The position numbers were made by a program, and so were the translations under genes. The notes under the pieces are model-generated. The model was not told the DNA's origin. It did not search any database and was given only the letters and a program-made list of their open reading frames with translations. This document shows positions 15,066 through 17,412 of a stretch of DNA of 17,412 nt, one piece after another. The stretch's first letter is position 1. Each line of letters begins with the position of its first letter. The stretch comes from Lachnospiraceae bacterium (GTDB lineage Bacteria; Bacillota; Clostridia; Lachnospirales; Lachnospiraceae): NCBI GenBank assembly GCA_022798035.1, contig JAAWLS010000010.1, positions 1 through 17,412 of the forward strand. The letters are read 5' to 3'.

Positions 15066-16286
15066 ATGAGAAAAAGAAAATATGTTTTAGCAGCTATTGT
15101 AGGTTTGAGCATTGCGGCAGCAGCGGGATGCGGTGATAAAAAATCAGAGAAAACAGCAGATGCGGATAAGGACACAGCATTGGAGAAAACCGTGCAGTCT
15201 GAGCAGGGGGAAGGGAAGGAAGAGAAGGAGGAAGAGAAAGATATCCTGAATTTTAAGACGGAAGATTACGTAAAACTTGGAGAGTATAAAAAATTATCGG
15301 TGAAATATCCTGTTCCTACTGTGTCAAGTGAAGATATTCAGATGTATATCCAGGGAGTTCTGGATGAGGAGACAACATACGAGGAGCAAAAAGACCGGGC
15401 AGCCCAAAACGGAGACGATATCAGCATCGACTTTACCGGAAAGATAGAGGGAAAAGAATTTGAGGGCGGAAGCGATACAGAGTATGAGTTTATCCTGGGT
15501 ACGGGAGAATTCTGGGAGGATTTTGAAAAGAATCTGATTGGAAAAAAGGCAGGAGAAACAGTTGATTTTTCTGTTACCATTCCGGAAGATTACTACGATG
15601 AAGAGGCTGCGGGAAAGGAAGCGCAATATACAGTGACCGTTAATTCCGTCAGTGAAGTGATTGTACCGGAGTACAACGATGAATTTGTGGCAAAAGTAAC
15701 GGAATATAAAACGACAGAAGAGTATGAAGATTACATAAAAGAAGAGCTGATTATTTCCGGACAGGAATCGGCTGCAATGGAAGCAGGAGAAAATGCCCTG
15801 GTTCTTGCCGTGATGAATTCTGAGGTAAATGAATATCCCCAGGATTTGTATGATTTCTTTTATGAGGACACAAAAGAGGGGTATGAAATGTGGGCTCAGA
15901 TGTCCGGAATGGAATACGACGAATTGATTGAAAGCATGGGAGAAAATGCTCTGGAAGAAGAAGTTTTAAAACAGGTGAATGAATTCCTGATTGTGAGGGC
16001 GATTGCAGGAAAAGAAGGCCTTGATATTACCGAGAAGAATTACAAAGAAGCTGCAGAGGAGATGGCAGGACAGTATGACTACAATTCTTTGGAGGAATTT
16101 GAGGAAGGATTTGGCAAAAATTATATCATGATTCAAATTATGCGTGAGCGTGTGGTGAACTTCCTGTATGAGTCTGCGGAGATAGAAGAAGTATCTCAGG
16201 AAGAATATTATAAGGAGCAGGAAGAAGCAGAAGGAGAGACTTCCGAAGAAACAGAGGAAGAAATTTTTGAGGAAATAGAAGAGTAA
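15066..16286 (+). CDS. Trigger-factor-like FKBP peptidyl-prolyl isomerase lipoprotein
   Basis: A 406-residue predicted lipoprotein. MRKRK and a hydrophobic stretch lead to the lipobox AAGC with lipidated Cys22, so it should be anchored on the outside of the membrane. After an acidic, disordered linker (23-60), residues about 113-197 form an FKBP-type domain: GDDISIDFTGKIEGKEFEGG, FILGTGEFWEDFEKNLIGKKAGE, and the TIPEDYY strand. Residues about 200-375 resemble the C-terminal chaperone arms of trigger factor. The ribosome-binding N-terminal domain is missing, as expected for an exported version. It probably assists folding of exported proteins, like PrsA but of a different family. The tail is almost pure Glu. 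ATG 15066 is chosen because of the AGAGGT site and the signal peptide. It lies 27 bp before the YitT gene, so it is probably in the same operon. Confidence 0.85.
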   Translation: MRKRKYVLAAIVGLSIAAAAGCGDKKSEKTADADKDTALEKTVQSEQGEGKEEKEEEKDILNFKTEDYVKLGEYKKLSVKYPVPTVSSEDIQMYIQGVLDEETTYEEQKDRAAQNGDDISIDFTGKIEGKEFEGGSDTEYEFILGTGEFWEDFEKNLIGKKAGETVDFSVTIPEDYYDEEAAGKEAQYTVTVNSVSEVIVPEYNDEFVAKVTEYKTTEEYEDYIKEELIISGQESAAMEAGENALVLAVMNSEVNEYPQDLYDFFYEDTKEGYEMWAQMSGMEYDELIESMGENALEEEVLKQVNEFLIVRAIAGKEGLDITEKNYKEAAEEMAGQYDYNSLEEFEEGFGKNYIMIQIMRERVVNFLYESAEIEEVSQEEYYKEQEEAEGETSEETEEEIFEEIEE

Positions 16287-16313
16287 AGAGACAGAGGATG
16301 AGAGGCATAGGAA

Positions 16314-17171
16314 ATGGAGCGTAAAGTAAAGGAGACGATATTTGAGTATACGATGATTACCCTTGCTGCAGTCTTATTGGTAGGAGGCGTATATTTCTTT
16401 AAATTTCCCAATCATTTTTCGTTCGGAGGCGTTACCGGTATGGCAGTGGTATTCAGCGCAGTGACGCCTTTCAGTGCAGGAACTATCAATTTTGTGATTA
16501 ATATGGCGCTTCTGGGATTGGGCTTTGCGTCTCTGGGACGTGATTTTGGCCTGAAAACAGTTTACGTAAGTGTATTGATTTCATTGGGATTAAGCGGCCT
16601 GGAGGAATTTTTTCCTTTGTCAAAGCCTCTGACCAATGAGCCAGTGCTGGAATTGATTTTTGCGATTGTGCTTCCAGCCTTAAGTTCAGCAATTTTGTTT
16701 AATATTGGTGCAAGCGGCGGCGGGACAGACATCGTAGCTTTATTTTTAAAAAAGCACAGTACGGTCAACATAGGGACTGCGCTGTTTCTTGTGGATTTGA
16801 TGATTACGGTTGCAGCATGCATTATCTTTGATGTTCAGACAGGATTGTTTTCTTTCTGCGGACTGATGGCGAAATCTCTGGTAATTGATACTACCATTGA
16901 GAATATCAATCTCTGCAAATATTTTACCATCGTGTGTGATGACCCGGAACCTGTCTGTGATTTTATCCACGAAGAGCTGATGCGCAGCGCAACGATTTTT
17001 CAGGCGGAGGGAACTTACAGCCACAATGAGAAATATGTGATTTTGACAGTAATGAAACGAGGTCAGGCAGTGCAGCTGAGGAACTTTATCAAACGAAATC
17101 AGCCAGATGCTTTTCTGATGATTACCAACAGCAGTGAGATTATTGGAAAAGGGTTTCGAGGATTGAACTAG
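16314..17171 (+). CDS. YitT family membrane protein (DUF161-DUF2179)
   Basis: A 285-residue protein with five or six hydrophobic segments in the first 190 residues (about 13-28, 38-70, 82-97, 111-131, 152-171, 174-190), followed by a soluble C-terminal DUF2179 domain (about 222-280). YitT-family features are FPNHFSFGGVTGMAVV, FNIGASGGGTDIVALFLKKH, and the end GTYSHNEKYVILTVMKR through DAFLMITNSSEIIGKGF. Family function is not established; roles as transporters or regulators have been suggested. The ATG has AGAGG at 16301-16305, 8 bases upstream. It is the second gene of the probable lipoprotein operon and is closed by a strong hairpin. Confidence 0.92.
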   Translation: MERKVKETIFEYTMITLAAVLLVGGVYFFKFPNHFSFGGVTGMAVVFSAVTPFSAGTINFVINMALLGLGFASLGRDFGLKTVYVSVLISLGLSGLEEFFPLSKPLTNEPVLELIFAIVLPALSSAILFNIGASGGGTDIVALFLKKHSTVNIGTALFLVDLMITVAACIIFDVQTGLFSFCGLMAKSLVIDTTIENINLCKYFTIVCDDPEPVCDFIHEELMRSATIFQAEGTYSHNEKYVILTVMKRGQAVQLRNFIKRNQPDAFLMITNSSEIIGKGFRGLN

Positions 17172-17193
17172 AAGCTGGAATAAATAAAAAAAG

Positions 17194-17260
17194 GGACTGC
17201 TGCAAAAGGCATTAGACGCAAAAGATTGTGTCCAGTGCAGTTTTGCAGCAGTCCTTTTCT
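17194..17260 (+). terminator. Strong rho-independent terminator after the YitT gene
   Basis: GGACTGCTGCAAAA (17194-17207) and its exact complement TTTTGCAGCAGTCC (17241-17254) form a 14-bp stem, preceded by an A-run and followed by TTTTCTT. The 33-nt apical part can pair further (GCATT with AGTGC; GACGC with GTGTC, allowing G-U). The A-rich left flank could also stop transcription from the minus strand. Confidence 0.9.
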
Positions 17261-17302
17261 TATTGCTATACAAGGAAAATTAGCCATCCGAAAACGCAAA
17301 AA

Positions 17303-17412
17303 TTATATCTCAGCCGCCATTTCATCGGCTGTCTTGTGGGTCACGGTGATATAAAGGGTCGTTGTCGTTACCTCGACTTCTTCCTCAATGATGTTGCCCG
17401 CTCCATCATCCG
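17303..17412 (-). pseudogene. Truncated C-terminal piece of a Tn1549-like conjugative-element hydrolase
   Basis: On the minus strand the reading from the window edge to TAA at 17303-17305 encodes DDGAGNIIEEEVEVTTTTLY followed by ITVTHKTADEMAAEI. This closely resembles a segment of the NlpC/P60 or CHAP-type cell-wall hydrolases carried by Tn1549/CTn-type integrative elements (the CD1107-like family), where VTTTTLYITVTHKTADEMA is followed by further residues (typically QYGFN-like). Here the reading departs after DEMA and stops at once. The gene is cut by the window edge on its N-terminal side. It may be a decayed relic, an element boundary or a contig end; the assignment rests on about 25 recognised residues. 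Confidence 0.55.

Noticed and set aside
1..17412. CRISPR array, tRNA, rRNA or complete insertion sequence
   Set aside because: No short regularly spaced direct repeats with unique spacers, no cloverleaf-like genes, no ribosomal RNA sequence and no transposase were seen; the tandem repeats are in-frame coding repeats.

Overview
The window looks like chromosomal DNA of an anaerobic, low-to-mid GC Firmicute, most likely a gut Lachnospiraceae/Clostridia. The signs are strong AGGAGG-type ribosome binding sites with frequent TTG starts, a lone anaerobic cobaltochelatase, a rubrerythrin, a GH13 glycogen branching enzyme, YitT and AI-2E-type membrane proteins, and several acidic or low-complexity proteins of the kind common in that family. 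Taxonomy is an inference from gene content only.

Layout. (1) Bases 1-280 are a junction of two broken genes: a minus-strand piece resembling the core of a pectinesterase, abutting the plus-strand C-terminus of an aconitase-family hydratase. (2) 315-1655 is an AI-2E-family membrane transporter. (3) A promoter near 1707-1736 drives a probable two-gene unit: a 963-residue protein with N-terminal TPR-like helices, a long acidic repeat-rich linker and a C-terminal AAA-like ATPase domain (1798-4689), then glgB (4720-6612). (4) A bidirectional terminator at 6634-6680 separates glgB from the convergent cbiK (minus, 6720-7514), which has its own promoter. (5) 7733-8383 is an unrecognised small protein with a perfect 33-bp tandem repeat (GPGWGPPPPPP), followed by a terminator. 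(6) 8539-12217 is a translationally coupled pair: a PF13679-like methyltransferase overlapping a large membrane-anchored protein whose C-terminus resembles a C39-type papain fold but seems to lack catalytic residues. (7) An extended -10 promoter and a roughly 185-nt, apparently structured leader precede a small double zinc-finger-like protein and a MATE transporter (12448-14183). (8) Rubrerythrin stands alone at 14303-14914 and ends in a terminator. (9) A trigger-factor-like FKBP lipoprotein and a YitT-family membrane protein form a probable operon (15066-17171) closed by a strong terminator. (10) The right edge (17303-17412, minus) is a truncated tail resembling the NlpC/P60 or CHAP-type cell-wall hydrolases of Tn1549-like conjugative elements.

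No rRNA, tRNA, CRISPR array, transposase or complete mobile element was seen. Most of the window is ordinary housekeeping sequence. The least explained parts are the TPR/AAA protein beside glgB, the methyltransferase plus pseudo-C39 pair, the structured leader at 12263-12433, and the broken genes at both ends. The broken ends could reflect real rearrangement or the ends of an assembled contig; the sequence alone cannot decide between these.
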